Shown here one piece after another: positions 24,828 through 34,241 of a stretch of DNA of 64,000 nucleotides. The stretch comes from Candidatus Manganitrophaceae bacterium (GTDB lineage Bacteria > Nitrospirota > Nitrospiria > SBBL01 > Manganitrophaceae). The notes under the pieces were generated by a model. It was given only the letters and a program-made list of their open reading frames with translations. It did no database searches and was not told the DNA's origin. The stretch is taken from assembly GCA_016200325.1 (NCBI GenBank), contig JACQEZ010000009.1, positions 90,766 through 154,765 on the forward strand. The letters run 5' to 3'. Numbering within the stretch: position 1 is the stretch's first letter; every line of letters begins with the position of its first letter. Position numbers and translations under genes: made by a program.

Positions 24828-25697
24828 TTACCCATTATTGGCGTTTAAGAGACGCGAGTTCTTGCATACAACATAGGTTGAAATCATAGCGAGATCAAAG
24901 TCGGAATCGCCGTTATTGTCGTCAGTGGCGTCTTTTAGACATGCCAACACTTCATCGTCCTTCGATAACCACTCTACCGGTAGAGGATCCCCTTTCAAAA
25001 GGGTTTGAACTGTGTCGTCCAGGTCAACACCATCGGAAATGAAGATTGCCTCGATTCCCTGTTTCAAAAATGCGGGTAATGATTCTCTTGATACTCGCTG
25101 GATTAGGACTCCGTTGGCGCTCTTCCGGTGATTGGAACTAACACTTTCCAGCGCCGGCTTAACAAAATAGGCCTCCTCGGATAGCAGAACTTCGGCCGAA
25201 GTGACGCTGTGGCCTGGGATTTGTTCCGGATGCTCTAAAATGGTGACCTGTCCTCTATTGATCCATTCTTTAAGCTGCGCCTCACTCCCTGAGGCGCAGG
25301 CCGATGCCAAGGAGGAGAGAGTAATCTCGGGATCGAGTACAACAAAATAGAGGTGAATTTTGTCGGCGTATCTAAAAATTCGAGATAGCTCGACGACGTC
25401 GATCGCTTCTCTGAATCGATCTTTTCCCAGGAGGATAGTATCGGATCCGAATACGCGATCCAGGGCCTGCTCCAAATCCATGGCAACATAAGTCGCTCCT
25501 TCATATCTATAGGCGCCGCCGTTTTCGTCTAAATTCAGATAACATCTCGTAAAAATATGTTTGTACAAAAAGATCCATCGTTCAGAGATCTGTTTCTTCC
25601 CCATAAACATAAAGTCGGGAAGATATCTCTCTCCGACGACCAGTTCCAGCGGCCGCCACATCGTTTGATCAATCCTTTCAGGTTCACTTGGTAACAT
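24828..25697 (-). CDS. hypothetical protein
   Basis: A 289-residue acidic soluble protein that I do not recognise. An ATG at 25697 with GGAG six bases upstream is preferred to a TTG four codons earlier. The N-terminal half has strand-rich stretches (VVGERYLPDFMFMG, HLYFVVLDPEI). The C-terminal half includes a DATDDNNGDSDFDLA acidic patch. No catalytic motif or signal peptide is apparent. It lies between the atypical NtrC-family regulator and the possible FlhDC-like pair, all on the minus strand, so it may belong to the same regulon. Confidence 0.5.
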   Translation of the reverse strand: MLPSEPERIDQTMWRPLELVVGERYLPDFMFMGKKQISERWIFLYKHIFTRCYLNLDENGGAYRYEGATYVAMDLEQALDRVFGSDTILLGKDRFREAIDVVELSRIFRYADKIHLYFVVLDPEITLSSLASACASGSEAQLKEWINRGQVTILEHPEQIPGHSVTSAEVLLSEEAYFVKPALESVSSNHRKSANGVLIQRVSRESLPAFLKQGIEAIFISDGVDLDDTVQTLLKGDPLPVEWLSKDDEVLACLKDATDDNNGDSDFDLAMISTYVVCKNSRLLNANNG

Positions 25698-25781
25698 TGA
25701 CCTCTCCAAAATAAATATTAGAATACTCTTGCCATTTGGCGGTTCAACTTATTCCGGAATCTTCGACCCCACTGTTTTCCA

Positions 25782-27155
25782 TCAAGAAGGGAGTTCCGTT
25801 CCGCTCCGCTCCTTTCGCAAACCATGTTTCTTCATTTCCCGAATCAATCCCGACCTACTGATGTGGAGCTTTTTAGCGGCCTGCGATTGATTCCATCCCG
25901 ACTGATCGAGCGCCTTTTCAAGAAGTTCTTTTTCGTAGTCACTCACTTTGCGCCGAAGATCTCCTGATTCGGGAGGCGTTAAACATACGTCAAAATGACG
26001 AGGCGCCAGGTACCGTGATCGGTGAGTGGTGAGGGTCCGCTGAAGTGTCTGGAAAAGTTCTCGGACGTTTCCGGGCCAGTCATATTTTATGAGTTTGTCC
26101 ATGGCTTCCGGAAGAACCTCAACCTTGAAACCAACGCGAGACTCATGCTGTTTCAAATAATAGCGGACGAGCAATGGAATATCTTCTTGCCGTTGTTTAA
26201 GGTCTGGGAGGACTATTCTGACCGCGTTGAGACGAAAATAGAGATCTTCTCGGAATTGCCCTGATCCAATGGCATTGTCCAGATTGAGATTCGTTGTAGC
26301 CACAACTTGCGCGTGAAGGGGTATTGGTTTCTCAGCTCCCAGCGGCCGGAATTCCCTTTCTTGCAGGACACGTAATAGAGACGCCTGAAGGTCTACCGGC
26401 ATATTCCCGACCTCATCAAGCAAAAGTGTGCCGGCGCCGGCCGTTTCTAATTGACCAACAAGCTTCTCTTTATTGTGCATACCAGGATAGTTCTCTCTCA
26501 CACCAAAAAGTTCACTTTCCAGAAGCGATTTCTGGATACATCCGCAATCGATCGATACAAAAGGCAGCCGCCCACTTTTACCGGCATGAATGGCTTTGGC
26601 GATCAGCTCTTTTCCAGTCCCGCTCCCTCCGAGAACGAGGACAGAAGACTTATCGTCGGCCACCTTCTGAATAAGCCTGTATATTGGGAGCATCGTTTGT
26701 GATTTCCCGACGATCATTTGGTCCGGTCCGAACAATAGACCGCCATTGGCCGCGACGTTAGCGGTGAGGCGGACTTCTGTCTCTACCCGTTTTATTACTT
26801 GAGGTATGTAGGCTTCGATCTGATCTTGTGAATTGTGATCCTTTACAAGGAAATCAATGGCTCCCAGATTAAGGGTACTATCAATCACTTTTGATTCATC
26901 TTCACTGCTGACCGCGATCAATACTAGGCCTGGTTTTTCTCTTAACGCTTCCTTAATAAATAAGAGGCCTTCTTCAGATTGTCCGTTAATCTTGATCTCA
27001 ATAAAAATGATCGCCGGATTCCGTCTTTTTAAAAGGTACAACCCGGTCCTTCTCCCTGAGGCGATAATGGCCTCTTTGCCACAGAATTTTAGTACCTTTC
27101 GATACATGCTTGAGAAAACAGGATTCTCTTCAATGACTAAAACCATATTATTCAT
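25782..27155 (-). CDS. atypical NtrC-family regulator lacking GAFTGA
   Basis: A 457-residue protein with receiver, AAA+ and Fis-type HTH domains. AAA+ Walker A is GGSGTGKE and Walker B is GTLLLDEVGNMP; the C-terminal HTH is QSQAAKKLHISRSGLIREMK. Two key sites are abnormal. The L1 loop that contacts sigma-54 (GAFTGA) is replaced by ENYPGMHNKEK, and the receiver phosphoacceptor Asp is Glu (IIFIEIKIN), a substitution that can mimic phosphorylation. Known GAFTGA-less relatives act with sigma-70 or as repressors. It therefore probably does not activate sigma-54 promoters. The Shine-Dalgarno is weak. Confidence 0.85.
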   Translation of the reverse strand: MNNMVLVIEENPVFSSMYRKVLKFCGKEAIIASGRRTGLYLLKRRNPAIIFIEIKINGQSEEGLLFIKEALREKPGLVLIAVSSEDESKVIDSTLNLGAIDFLVKDHNSQDQIEAYIPQVIKRVETEVRLTANVAANGGLLFGPDQMIVGKSQTMLPIYRLIQKVADDKSSVLVLGGSGTGKELIAKAIHAGKSGRLPFVSIDCGCIQKSLLESELFGVRENYPGMHNKEKLVGQLETAGAGTLLLDEVGNMPVDLQASLLRVLQEREFRPLGAEKPIPLHAQVVATTNLNLDNAIGSGQFREDLYFRLNAVRIVLPDLKQRQEDIPLLVRYYLKQHESRVGFKVEVLPEAMDKLIKYDWPGNVRELFQTLQRTLTTHRSRYLAPRHFDVCLTPPESGDLRRKVSDYEKELLEKALDQSGWNQSQAAKKLHISRSGLIREMKKHGLRKERSGTELPS

Positions 27156-27647
27156 GAAAGGTTCTCTTATTGTCGAATTCGCGATCCCCGTGGTTGATCA
27201 CGCCAATCAGTCTACTGCCACAAAAAGGGTCGAAAATACTTCTCGTTTGTAACGAAAAATAATGAAAGATAGTCAAACATACATGGAGTACTCAACATCT
27301 GTTCGACATAATTTTTTGGATAAATGGATGATGAATTCGCTCTCCTTTCCTAGCATTTTTAAACGGTATTCATTCTAGTAACTAAATTATTAACTCAGGA
27401 TTAGGTGCTTCCAAAGACCTAACCCTAATACGATGGGCTAATTTTAGACCGATCACAACTCATTTACCGATCATCTGTTGGATTTTATATTACGAGCTTC
27501 TAACGTCGGTGAGTTTAGCAAACAAGGCCTGAATGATCTCTTTCAGAGTACTCCGGCATACTGATTTTCCTAAGGAAGTAAGTATCCGCCAACACTAATT
27601 GAATTTTAAGGAGAGACGAATTCCCTGCCACAGGAACCTTGCCTGAT
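27156..27647. other. 492-bp AT-rich intergenic region
   Basis: No gene is seen. A hairpin TTAGGT ... ACCTAA lies near 27400-27421. Tandem ACCGATCA words near 27448 and 27466 may be operator half-sites. A poor -24/-12 match on the minus strand (27450-27437, GG then GC ten bases on) is not convincing. Confidence 0.35.
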
Positions 27648-28034
27648 TTAAAGTTCTCTCCTTTCTCGAGGAGCGAGAACCCTTCTCACCGTTTCCTTTA
27701 ATTCCGATCTTTCCAAAGGTTTTGAAATCAGGTCTCCAATTTCATCTCGCAATTTCATCTGGCGTGCAATCAGGAGCCGATCTTCCACCATTATTATTTT
27801 GACTCGCCCATTAATTGGGATCTGGCGAATCTCCTGGATACCGACCTCAGAGAACAAATCATCATCGATCAACAAAAGAGAGGCATGGGAAACCATCGTC
27901 ATCACCTCATTCAAGGAAGTTGCAACGATAGTTTTGGTCTGAGATACTGAAAGCTCTTCCAGAATCGCCTCTATCATTTCTTCTATTGCAGTAGCAGTAT
28001 GGATATCCGGATGTGCAATGAGTACGATATTCAT
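27648..28034 (-). CDS. single-domain receiver-like protein
   Basis: A 128-residue protein with a CheY-like fold pattern: MNIVLIAHPD for strand 1, LLLIDDDLF for strand 3 with the acceptor-type Asp, VKIIMVED for strand 4 and the ISKPLE Lys-Pro after strand 5. The first acidic pair is missing (AHPD), so phosphorylation may be impaired. No output domain is present. The ATG at 28034 has GGGAG six bases upstream. It sits under a sigma-54 promoter with a paired upstream operator and so is probably a target, and perhaps a modulator, of the adjacent two-component system. Confidence 0.7.
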   Translation of the reverse strand: MNIVLIAHPDIHTATAIEEMIEAILEELSVSQTKTIVATSLNEVMTMVSHASLLLIDDDLFSEVGIQEIRQIPINGRVKIIMVEDRLLIARQMKLRDEIGDLISKPLERSELKETVRRVLAPRERREL

Positions 28035-28080
28035 TGAGGACTCCCTTACCAGATTTTGGGCTATACATAGGTGGTATAGA

Positions 28081-28096
28081 GCAAAGGTCATACCAA
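28081..28096 (-). promoter_or_regulatory. sigma-54 promoter of the receiver-like gene
   Basis: Minus-strand TTGGTATGACCTTTGC has GG and GC exactly ten bases apart, as sigma-54 requires. It nearly repeats the element at 36232-36247 (GGTATGA, two bases, TTTGCTC). It lies 47 bases before the ATG at 28034. Confidence 0.7.
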
Positions 28097-28178
28097 ATCT
28101 AAAAAACCACTGCTTGGAGTCGTGGGAACGTCGGCACCCTCTATATTGCGACGGATTCATCAGAGAAAAGTTTTGGCA

Positions 28179-28214
28179 AATCAAATTTGATATAGAAATA
28201 GATCAGATTTGATC
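28179..28214 (-). promoter_or_regulatory. paired operator (enhancer) for the sigma-54 activator
   Basis: On the minus strand GATCAAATCTGATC is followed 22 bases on by ATCAAATTTGAT. The same pair, with 21-base spacing, occurs at 36517-36551. The site is about 110-130 bases upstream of the expected transcription start, the usual distance for an NtrC-type enhancer. Confidence 0.65.
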
Positions 28215-28271
28215 CGGGAAGGAGGAATATTTATTTTATCGGAAAAAAGATTTTGTATTTAGAGGACAAAC

Positions 28272-29651
28272 TTATTTCAAAAGACCCAATGCCCTTAATT
28301 TCTTCACGAGATGTGTGCGGTGCAGGCCTAATCGTCTTGCCACTTCATTCTTATTTCCATTAGATTCCTTGAATACCGTCGTAAGTATCTTCTTTTCACA
28401 TTCAGCTATCTTATCGTGATACGACCCAGATCCTCGATGGCAAGTACAGTTATTCGTTGAAGTTAGGTCCTCTTCCACGGTTAGTTGAAGATGTTTTGCT
28501 CTGATGAGACGGCCATCGCAGAGGGCCGTGGCCCGATCGATCACGTTTCGAAGCTCCCGGATATTTCCCGGCCAGTCATAGGCTATCAAGGCATTCTGTG
28601 CTTCATCTGTCACCGTATACAGTTCATTGGACTTTGTTTTTAGAGCGACCTCGGTTAGAAAATACTTCGTTAAATCCAGAATGTCCTGTTTCCGATCACG
28701 CAATGGTGGAAGCATGATTTTCATCACATTCAGCCGGTAAAATAAGTCTTTCCGGAATCCCCCAGTTTTTACATCTTCCAATAAATCCCGGTTGGTGGCT
28801 GCAAGGATTCGCACATTCGACTGCCGATTCTTGTTGCTTCCCAGACGCTCGTATTCGCCTGTCTCCAGGAAGCGGAGCAGTTTTGCCTGTATGATTGGCG
28901 GGGCATCTCCAATTTCATCGAAAAAAAGAGTGCCCCCGTGCGCCAACTCAACTTTTCCCAATTTCTGGTGACTTGCTCCGGTAAAAGCCCCTCGCTCGTG
29001 CCCGAAGAGTTCCGACTCAGCGAGTTCTGCAGTCAAGTTCGTACAGCTAATCGCCAAAAAGGGTCCACCAGCCCTCCCGCTCTGAGCATGAATAAATCGT
29101 GCTAGGACCTCCTTCCCCGTACCAGTCTCTCCGAGAATTAACACTCTCCGGTCTGTGTTGGCTAGCTGCCTTGCCATATCAAGACAGTCGACAATTTCTT
29201 TGCTCCTTCCGACAACGGGTATCTCCTCTTTCTGGGCGGCTTTAAGAACGACTGTTTCCCGTTTCAGGCCGTGGTGCTGGCATGCCTTTACAACGCGAAT
29301 TTCCAAATCTTCGATCGAGCAATGCTTTGGCACAAAATCCCACGCGCCTTTTTTCATCGCCTCGACGGTCTTATCAATAGTCGCGTGACCCGTTAAGACG
29401 ATTACCTCTGGGGCTTCGTCGAAAGTCTTTATCTGCTCCAGCATCTCAAGGCCATTCCCATCCTGCAACTGAATATCCAAAAGGACCAGATCAACCTCGT
29501 GCGTTTTTAAGACCTCTTTTGTATCTGCACAAGAATCGGCCTCAAGCACGCGGTATCCGGCTGCTACGAAGCGGTCTTTGAGACCGAGTCGAAATTCTTC
29601 GTCATCATCAACGATAAGGATTCGGCCAAAGCGTTTGCTCTCTTCAGGCAT
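28272..29651 (-). CDS. sigma-54-dependent NtrC-family response regulator
   Basis: A 459-residue activator. The receiver has the acceptor Asp in VDLVLLDIQL. The AAA+ domain has GETGTGKE (Walker A), an intact GAFTGA loop (FGHERGAFTGAS) and GTLFFDEIGD (Walker B). The Fis-type HTH is NEVARRLGLHRTHLVKKL. The ATG at 29651 is chosen for its AGGA at seven bases; it overlaps the kinase gene by eight bases. It should be phosphorylated by the upstream histidine kinase and drive the two sigma-54 promoters found in this cluster. It is the last gene of the peptidase-receptor operon. Confidence 0.95.
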   Translation of the reverse strand: MPEESKRFGRILIVDDDEEFRLGLKDRFVAAGYRVLEADSCADTKEVLKTHEVDLVLLDIQLQDGNGLEMLEQIKTFDEAPEVIVLTGHATIDKTVEAMKKGAWDFVPKHCSIEDLEIRVVKACQHHGLKRETVVLKAAQKEEIPVVGRSKEIVDCLDMARQLANTDRRVLILGETGTGKEVLARFIHAQSGRAGGPFLAISCTNLTAELAESELFGHERGAFTGASHQKLGKVELAHGGTLFFDEIGDAPPIIQAKLLRFLETGEYERLGSNKNRQSNVRILAATNRDLLEDVKTGGFRKDLFYRLNVMKIMLPPLRDRKQDILDLTKYFLTEVALKTKSNELYTVTDEAQNALIAYDWPGNIRELRNVIDRATALCDGRLIRAKHLQLTVEEDLTSTNNCTCHRGSGSYHDKIAECEKKILTTVFKESNGNKNEVARRLGLHRTHLVKKLRALGLLK

Positions 29652-31188
29652 CTGAGATTCCTGCTTCAATTTTTGACGGGCATTTCGGTAGAGTAAAGAA
29701 AAATGTCGAACCTTTGTCTTCCGTTTTAAACCAGATTTTTCCTCCCTGTAGCTCTACCAAAAATCGGCAGATATAAAGACCTACACCGTTCCCGTTCGGG
29801 CCTTTCGGATTCACCGGTTTTTCGAACAGCTTGGACTGGAAATCGCGAGCGACTCCAAATCCCGTATCCTTTACCCCAATTTCAATTTGTGACCGATTCT
29901 CGTCGGCTGTGATCACGATGCATGATCCCGGAGGACTTGCTTTGATCGCATTGTGAATTAAATTCATTAAGATCTGTTCCACATGATCTGGATCTGCATA
30001 GGCGAATTTCCCTTTAAAATCGTTCGCCAAATTGCAGCGAACTTTCATCTCCTCCTGCATAGATTCTAAGGCAAAAAGGACCTGACCCGCCAATTCACCC
30101 AAATCGACTTTACGGCGCCTCAATTCGATTTTCCCGGTTTCTCTGACAGCAAACTCAAGAACTTCCCCAAGCATCCTCTTAAGGCGTTCGCAAAGATCGA
30201 GCATTCGGAGAAGACGGTTTTTTTCCTGCTTGGTGAGTTGAGGCTTCGATATCTCGTTAAAGTTAGCGATATGCGTTGACAGCGCGCCGAGTGGTGTCAT
30301 GATGTCATGTGATAGCTGTAATATTAGATCGCTCTTCAGGTTAAGGATCTGTTCGAGCTCACTGTTTCTTGCTTCTAGGGTGATATGTTTTCGGATGTTA
30401 TCCTCCAGGTTGAAACGAGTCAGGGCAAGTTCGGCCGTTCTCTCATCCAACGATTCTTTTAACCTTAAAAAACTGTCTCGTACCAAATCGACTTCGTCCA
30501 TAGTCGACGACATCCCATCGGCTCCAGTCTCAGAAACGTCTGCCATGCTTGATACATGAGCAGCCAGTTGACGTAAGGGAGAAATCATTTCTCCGGATGC
30601 CGCCCAAGCCATCAATATTCCGATGATCAGAACAGCGATGAGAAAAGTGATCGCCTTGACCCTAAGCGCATCGATTTGATCGTAAATTGGTTCAACAGAG
30701 AGGGACACGATGGCCCGCCCGATTGGAGGACCCCCGTCGACTTTCCGGAATACGCCCTCCTCGGAAATAGGAGCGTTGTGGGATATATCCCCAATAATCT
30801 TGTACGATTCTATGGCCCGCACGTGATTGACTTCGATTAAACTGGAATTACTGCCCATGGACTTTATAGATTTTCCGACCGCCGGCGGCGCTGTTTCAGG
30901 TCCTCCATAGTTCCTGTCTTTGTACAAGATCCTTACACCTAGAATATCCGGCTGTTCTTTTACGCTTTTGATTAAAGACTCGAGGGCTTCCTGATTTCCA
31001 CTAAAGAGAGCGCTGCCCGCTTGATCGGCCAAATGGTTGGCCAAAAGTTTGGAGCGCTGTACAGCGCTCTCAAGAAGGGACCATTCCGCTTGAGAGATTA
31101 GATAATAAGCCAATACGCCGGTACAGACTATTAACCACGCTGCGCCGAAGATGACCAAACGTTTCCGAAAGCTTAGTTTAGATATCAT
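29644..31188 (-). CDS. membrane sensor histidine kinase
   Basis: A 514-residue kinase. A transmembrane helix lies at about residues 10-30, a periplasmic sensor region of about 130 residues follows, then a second helix near 180-200 and a HAMP linker. The phospho-acceptor motif is LQLSHDIMTPLGAL, the N-box LMNLIHNAIKASP and the G1 box DTGFGV. Start and stop overlap those of both neighbours (ATGA with the binding-protein gene), showing one operon. It is likely to sense the periplasmic binding protein or its ligand and to phosphorylate the adjacent NtrC-family regulator. Confidence 0.95.
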   Translation of the reverse strand: MISKLSFRKRLVIFGAAWLIVCTGVLAYYLISQAEWSLLESAVQRSKLLANHLADQAGSALFSGNQEALESLIKSVKEQPDILGVRILYKDRNYGGPETAPPAVGKSIKSMGSNSSLIEVNHVRAIESYKIIGDISHNAPISEEGVFRKVDGGPPIGRAIVSLSVEPIYDQIDALRVKAITFLIAVLIIGILMAWAASGEMISPLRQLAAHVSSMADVSETGADGMSSTMDEVDLVRDSFLRLKESLDERTAELALTRFNLEDNIRKHITLEARNSELEQILNLKSDLILQLSHDIMTPLGALSTHIANFNEISKPQLTKQEKNRLLRMLDLCERLKRMLGEVLEFAVRETGKIELRRRKVDLGELAGQVLFALESMQEEMKVRCNLANDFKGKFAYADPDHVEQILMNLIHNAIKASPPGSCIVITADENRSQIEIGVKDTGFGVARDFQSKLFEKPVNPKGPNGNGVGLYICRFLVELQGGKIWFKTEDKGSTFFFTLPKCPSKIEAGISDA

Positions 31189-32159
31189 GGTATTCTCAAT
31201 TCAGGATCTTTTGGGTATATCCTGTCCGCCATTGCAACGGAATCTTGACCTATAGAAATATCTAATATTCGGGCGACACGTAGGTTTAAAAAAGTACTGA
31301 CCCTTCTCGGCGCCTGAATCCGTTCCGGCCTCTCACCTGCGATAATTCGCATTGCCGTCTCAGCCGCTTGCCGGCCCATGTCCTCATAATTTCCGGTAAG
31401 CGATAGTACCGCCCCATTTTTAGCAAAAGCCTCCGAATACCCTAACAGGGGAATCCGTTCTGAAATTGAATAGTCGATAATAAATTTTACGGTAAAGAAG
31501 TCGATAATACTTGAATCGGGCTGTATCCATAGTATGTCAAATTGGGATCTCATCTTTTTTAACGCGGGGCTAAGTTCGGAGGGCGCATGGACGCTGATCG
31601 GAATCAGTTGAATCGGAGTATCACTAAAGAAATTCACGAGATCTTTTATTAGAGTCCCCGTCCGGTCGGGATTAAAGGGAATTCCAATACGGCCCTTCGG
31701 AAAAACAGATCGGATCCTCTCATAAACGTCTCTAGCCGGAATATGCATGGAGATTCCCCAGGAATCGGGAATTTCGAGAGCTTCGGTATGGTTCAGGGCC
31801 AAACAGAAGATAACCGGTGAATTGATCGGATGTATCTTTAGCGCCAGGATCGCTTGACTCCCAATCGCGATCACAGCCTCAGGATTTACCAGAGACACCT
31901 TTTCCATGACATATCTGAACTGCTCCGGATTTCGGTCGAGAGTATATGTAATCCTTTTGTAATTCTTTAATGTTTCGTATGCTCCCTTGGCTGCAGTCTG
32001 ATAGGCCTCTATTTCAGGGCTCAGCAAGACAACTATAGGCCGCTCTTCCGCTTCGACCGATGCGCTCATAAAAAACAGAGAACCGCCAAGCAGAACAATC
32101 GTAATAGAAATGGCTCCGATATATCTCTCAAAGGAACTTATTTTATATCCCAGTTTCAT
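31185..32159 (-). CDS. ABC-type substrate-binding protein (PF04392-like)
   Basis: A 324-residue protein with an N-terminal signal or anchor segment (about residues 18-36) and a two-lobed binding-protein pattern: VVLLSPEIEAYQTAAKG, then EAVIAIGSQAIL, GRIGIPFNPDRTG and GRQAAETAMRIIAGERPERI. These features match the ABC_sub_bind family (PF04392). No permease or ATPase is nearby, so it probably serves as a periplasmic sensor for the kinase it overlaps and not as a transport subunit. The ATG overlaps the TonB receptor stop by one base, with GAGG upstream. Confidence 0.85.
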   Translation of the reverse strand: MKLGYKISSFERYIGAISITIVLLGGSLFFMSASVEAEERPIVVLLSPEIEAYQTAAKGAYETLKNYKRITYTLDRNPEQFRYVMEKVSLVNPEAVIAIGSQAILALKIHPINSPVIFCLALNHTEALEIPDSWGISMHIPARDVYERIRSVFPKGRIGIPFNPDRTGTLIKDLVNFFSDTPIQLIPISVHAPSELSPALKKMRSQFDILWIQPDSSIIDFFTVKFIIDYSISERIPLLGYSEAFAKNGAVLSLTGNYEDMGRQAAETAMRIIAGERPERIQAPRRVSTFLNLRVARILDISIGQDSVAMADRIYPKDPELRIP

Positions 32160-34186
32160 CAAATCCTCAACACGATCGTCGCATAGTAGTCGGACCCGAT
32201 TTCCTCTCCGATGATCGGCGCCTCTCGATGCCTTCTATTGGTCAGGTTCGTCAAATGGACTCCAGCGCTTAGGTTGCTGGTTATTTCATAACCGAGAAAG
32301 AGGTTTACTGTGTAATAAGAAGGGGAGGAAACCGTCTGATCATCGAAATATCCTGATGCGTGTCCAACATAGTGAAACGTTAACGCCCCAGTAAGGTTCC
32401 GGACTGCATTAAATAAGATACCCAAGTTCACTTTATGTGGAGCGGTCGTAGCAATATCGCTCGTTTTTGTGTAACCAGCATAGGCATAGTTCGCGAGAAG
32501 GCGAACGTTTCTGACGACTCGATAGTCCGCCCAAATCTCACCCCCTCTTCCTAATACGTGCTCATTGACATTGACAGTATTAAAAATGTCTGGGTCAACC
32601 GGAGACTCCACTATTTGGATTAGATTATTCGTGACCACGTAGAATAGGTCTATCCCCATTCTCAGATCAGGAATGGGCTGCGCCAGGTATCCCGTTTCAT
32701 ACCAGATCGAGCGCTCAGGTTTTAAATCCGGATTTCCAAGAACAGTAGCTCCGCCGAGTTTAAGAAGAAGAAAGTTGTCGGATAAGGTAGGACTCCGGTA
32801 TCCCTCGCTCACTGAGGCCTTAACTATATTTTCAGGATTAATCTGGTATGTTATTCCTACTCGCGGAGAGAATTGGGACCCCGATTCCTCCTGATAGTCA
32901 AAGCGCCCTGCCAAACGAAAAAGAAGGTCGTTTGTAAAGTTATACTGCTCATCAAAAAAGATTCCTGTGGTCCACTGCCCTTGGTCTCCGTCAATCCTGT
33001 CAGATTTTACCTCCGTAAACCTCAGATCACCTCCCCAAGAAAAATGACTTCGCCCAAATTGCGCCACTCGCCCTACGACCTCCAAATCATAGAGGTTTTG
33101 TGTTCTTCGGCTTCCAAATTTTCCAGACAGCGCGCCAAAGGATTCCAAATCATGATAGTTCCAAAACGAGCGAACAGATAAAGATGGATGTTCATACTCA
33201 ATCATCACATGTTCCGTCTGTTGATCATTCCTCAGGAGGGTCCCCCCCGATGTGTGTTGGAGTACCTCGCCAGTATTTCCTCCGGCGTCTAACTTCAAAA
33301 TTCCATTTTCACCAACATTCTTTGATAGGCCGAGATTATATCGCCAGACTCGAATCCCGTTCGGATCAGGTATTCTAACCCCCTCCTCAAACCGATTCCA
33401 AATATCTGCATGATCATAACTTCCCGAGAGAGTCAATGCCACTGGGCCAATGGGTTGGCTTGTGGCCACACGCTCTCGGATTCCTCTCGAGGTGAAAGAG
33501 GTGTCGCTCTCAAGATACGGTAATCCTTCTGGGGGTTTTGTGATGATGTTTATGACTCCGCGTGAGGCATTGGCGCCGTAGATTGCAGAGGCGCCGCCGC
33601 GAATAATTTCGATCTTCCCGACATCTTCAGGTAAGATGGAGAGTGTGTCCCATTCCACATTCCCAGAATAATCATCATAGACCGTCCTATTATCAATGAG
33701 AACCAACACATCCTTCGGCCTGAAATTACTCCGAGTAAAGTAACCTCGGATATCCACGCTGTAATCTGTTCTTGTCAATTGGACGACATCGATTCCAGGG
33801 AAGAGACGTAAGATCTGGGGTATGTTCTCCCCGTCAAGAGCGGAGAGATAATATCTTGGTATGACGGTGACGGGAATGGGGGCTGTTCCTATTGCCTCCA
33901 GCCGTTTGGAGGCTGTGTAAACACGATTTTCTGAATCCAATAGTTTAAGATCATTATAAATGCCGCTCGGATCCAGCGCGAGATCGGTTGCTGCTACAAC
34001 GTCTCCTTTTGCAGGGGTATCTTCCAGGCCCTTTACCTGCTCAGTCGTATTTCCGGTCTTTTGTTCTAAGGTTTGAGCTGACGCACTGTAGCTTTCCATT
34101 GAACTTACTATCAAGAATGACACAAGAACGGTAACCTTTGACCTAGATCCTGCAATAGGGATCATCTTCTTGTATCCTCTGTTCAT
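32159..34186 (-). CDS. TonB-dependent outer-membrane receptor
   Basis: A roughly 675-residue receptor. After a signal peptide ending near SYSASAQ, a plug domain has DVVQLTRTDYSVDIRGY, VLVLIDNRTVYD and IEIIRGGASAIYGANASRGV. The barrel follows, with repeated aromatic strands and a C-terminal GSDYYATIVLRI ending in a hydrophobic residue. It imports a scarce ligand across the outer membrane using TonB energy; iron-siderophores, cobalamin and peptides are typical, and this ligand is unknown. The start could also be at 34165 (MIPIAG), where GAGG lies upstream. It sits between a secreted peptidase and a binding protein, suggesting uptake of a peptide-linked substrate. Confidence 0.9.
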   Translation of the reverse strand: MNRGYKKMIPIAGSRSKVTVLVSFLIVSSMESYSASAQTLEQKTGNTTEQVKGLEDTPAKGDVVAATDLALDPSGIYNDLKLLDSENRVYTASKRLEAIGTAPIPVTVIPRYYLSALDGENIPQILRLFPGIDVVQLTRTDYSVDIRGYFTRSNFRPKDVLVLIDNRTVYDDYSGNVEWDTLSILPEDVGKIEIIRGGASAIYGANASRGVINIITKPPEGLPYLESDTSFTSRGIRERVATSQPIGPVALTLSGSYDHADIWNRFEEGVRIPDPNGIRVWRYNLGLSKNVGENGILKLDAGGNTGEVLQHTSGGTLLRNDQQTEHVMIEYEHPSLSVRSFWNYHDLESFGALSGKFGSRRTQNLYDLEVVGRVAQFGRSHFSWGGDLRFTEVKSDRIDGDQGQWTTGIFFDEQYNFTNDLLFRLAGRFDYQEESGSQFSPRVGITYQINPENIVKASVSEGYRSPTLSDNFLLLKLGGATVLGNPDLKPERSIWYETGYLAQPIPDLRMGIDLFYVVTNNLIQIVESPVDPDIFNTVNVNEHVLGRGGEIWADYRVVRNVRLLANYAYAGYTKTSDIATTAPHKVNLGILFNAVRNLTGALTFHYVGHASGYFDDQTVSSPSYYTVNLFLGYEITSNLSAGVHLTNLTNRRHREAPIIGEEIGSDYYATIVLRI

Positions 34187-34241
34187 GTGGAACTTTGCGT
34201 GGTACTGTTCTACTAGCAGAACGATCTCATGATGAAAGCGC

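Noticed and set aside
28035..28184. Longer N-terminus for the receiver-like protein
   Set aside because: It would overlap the sigma-54 promoter; the ATG at 28034 has a good ribosome site and starts the conserved first strand.
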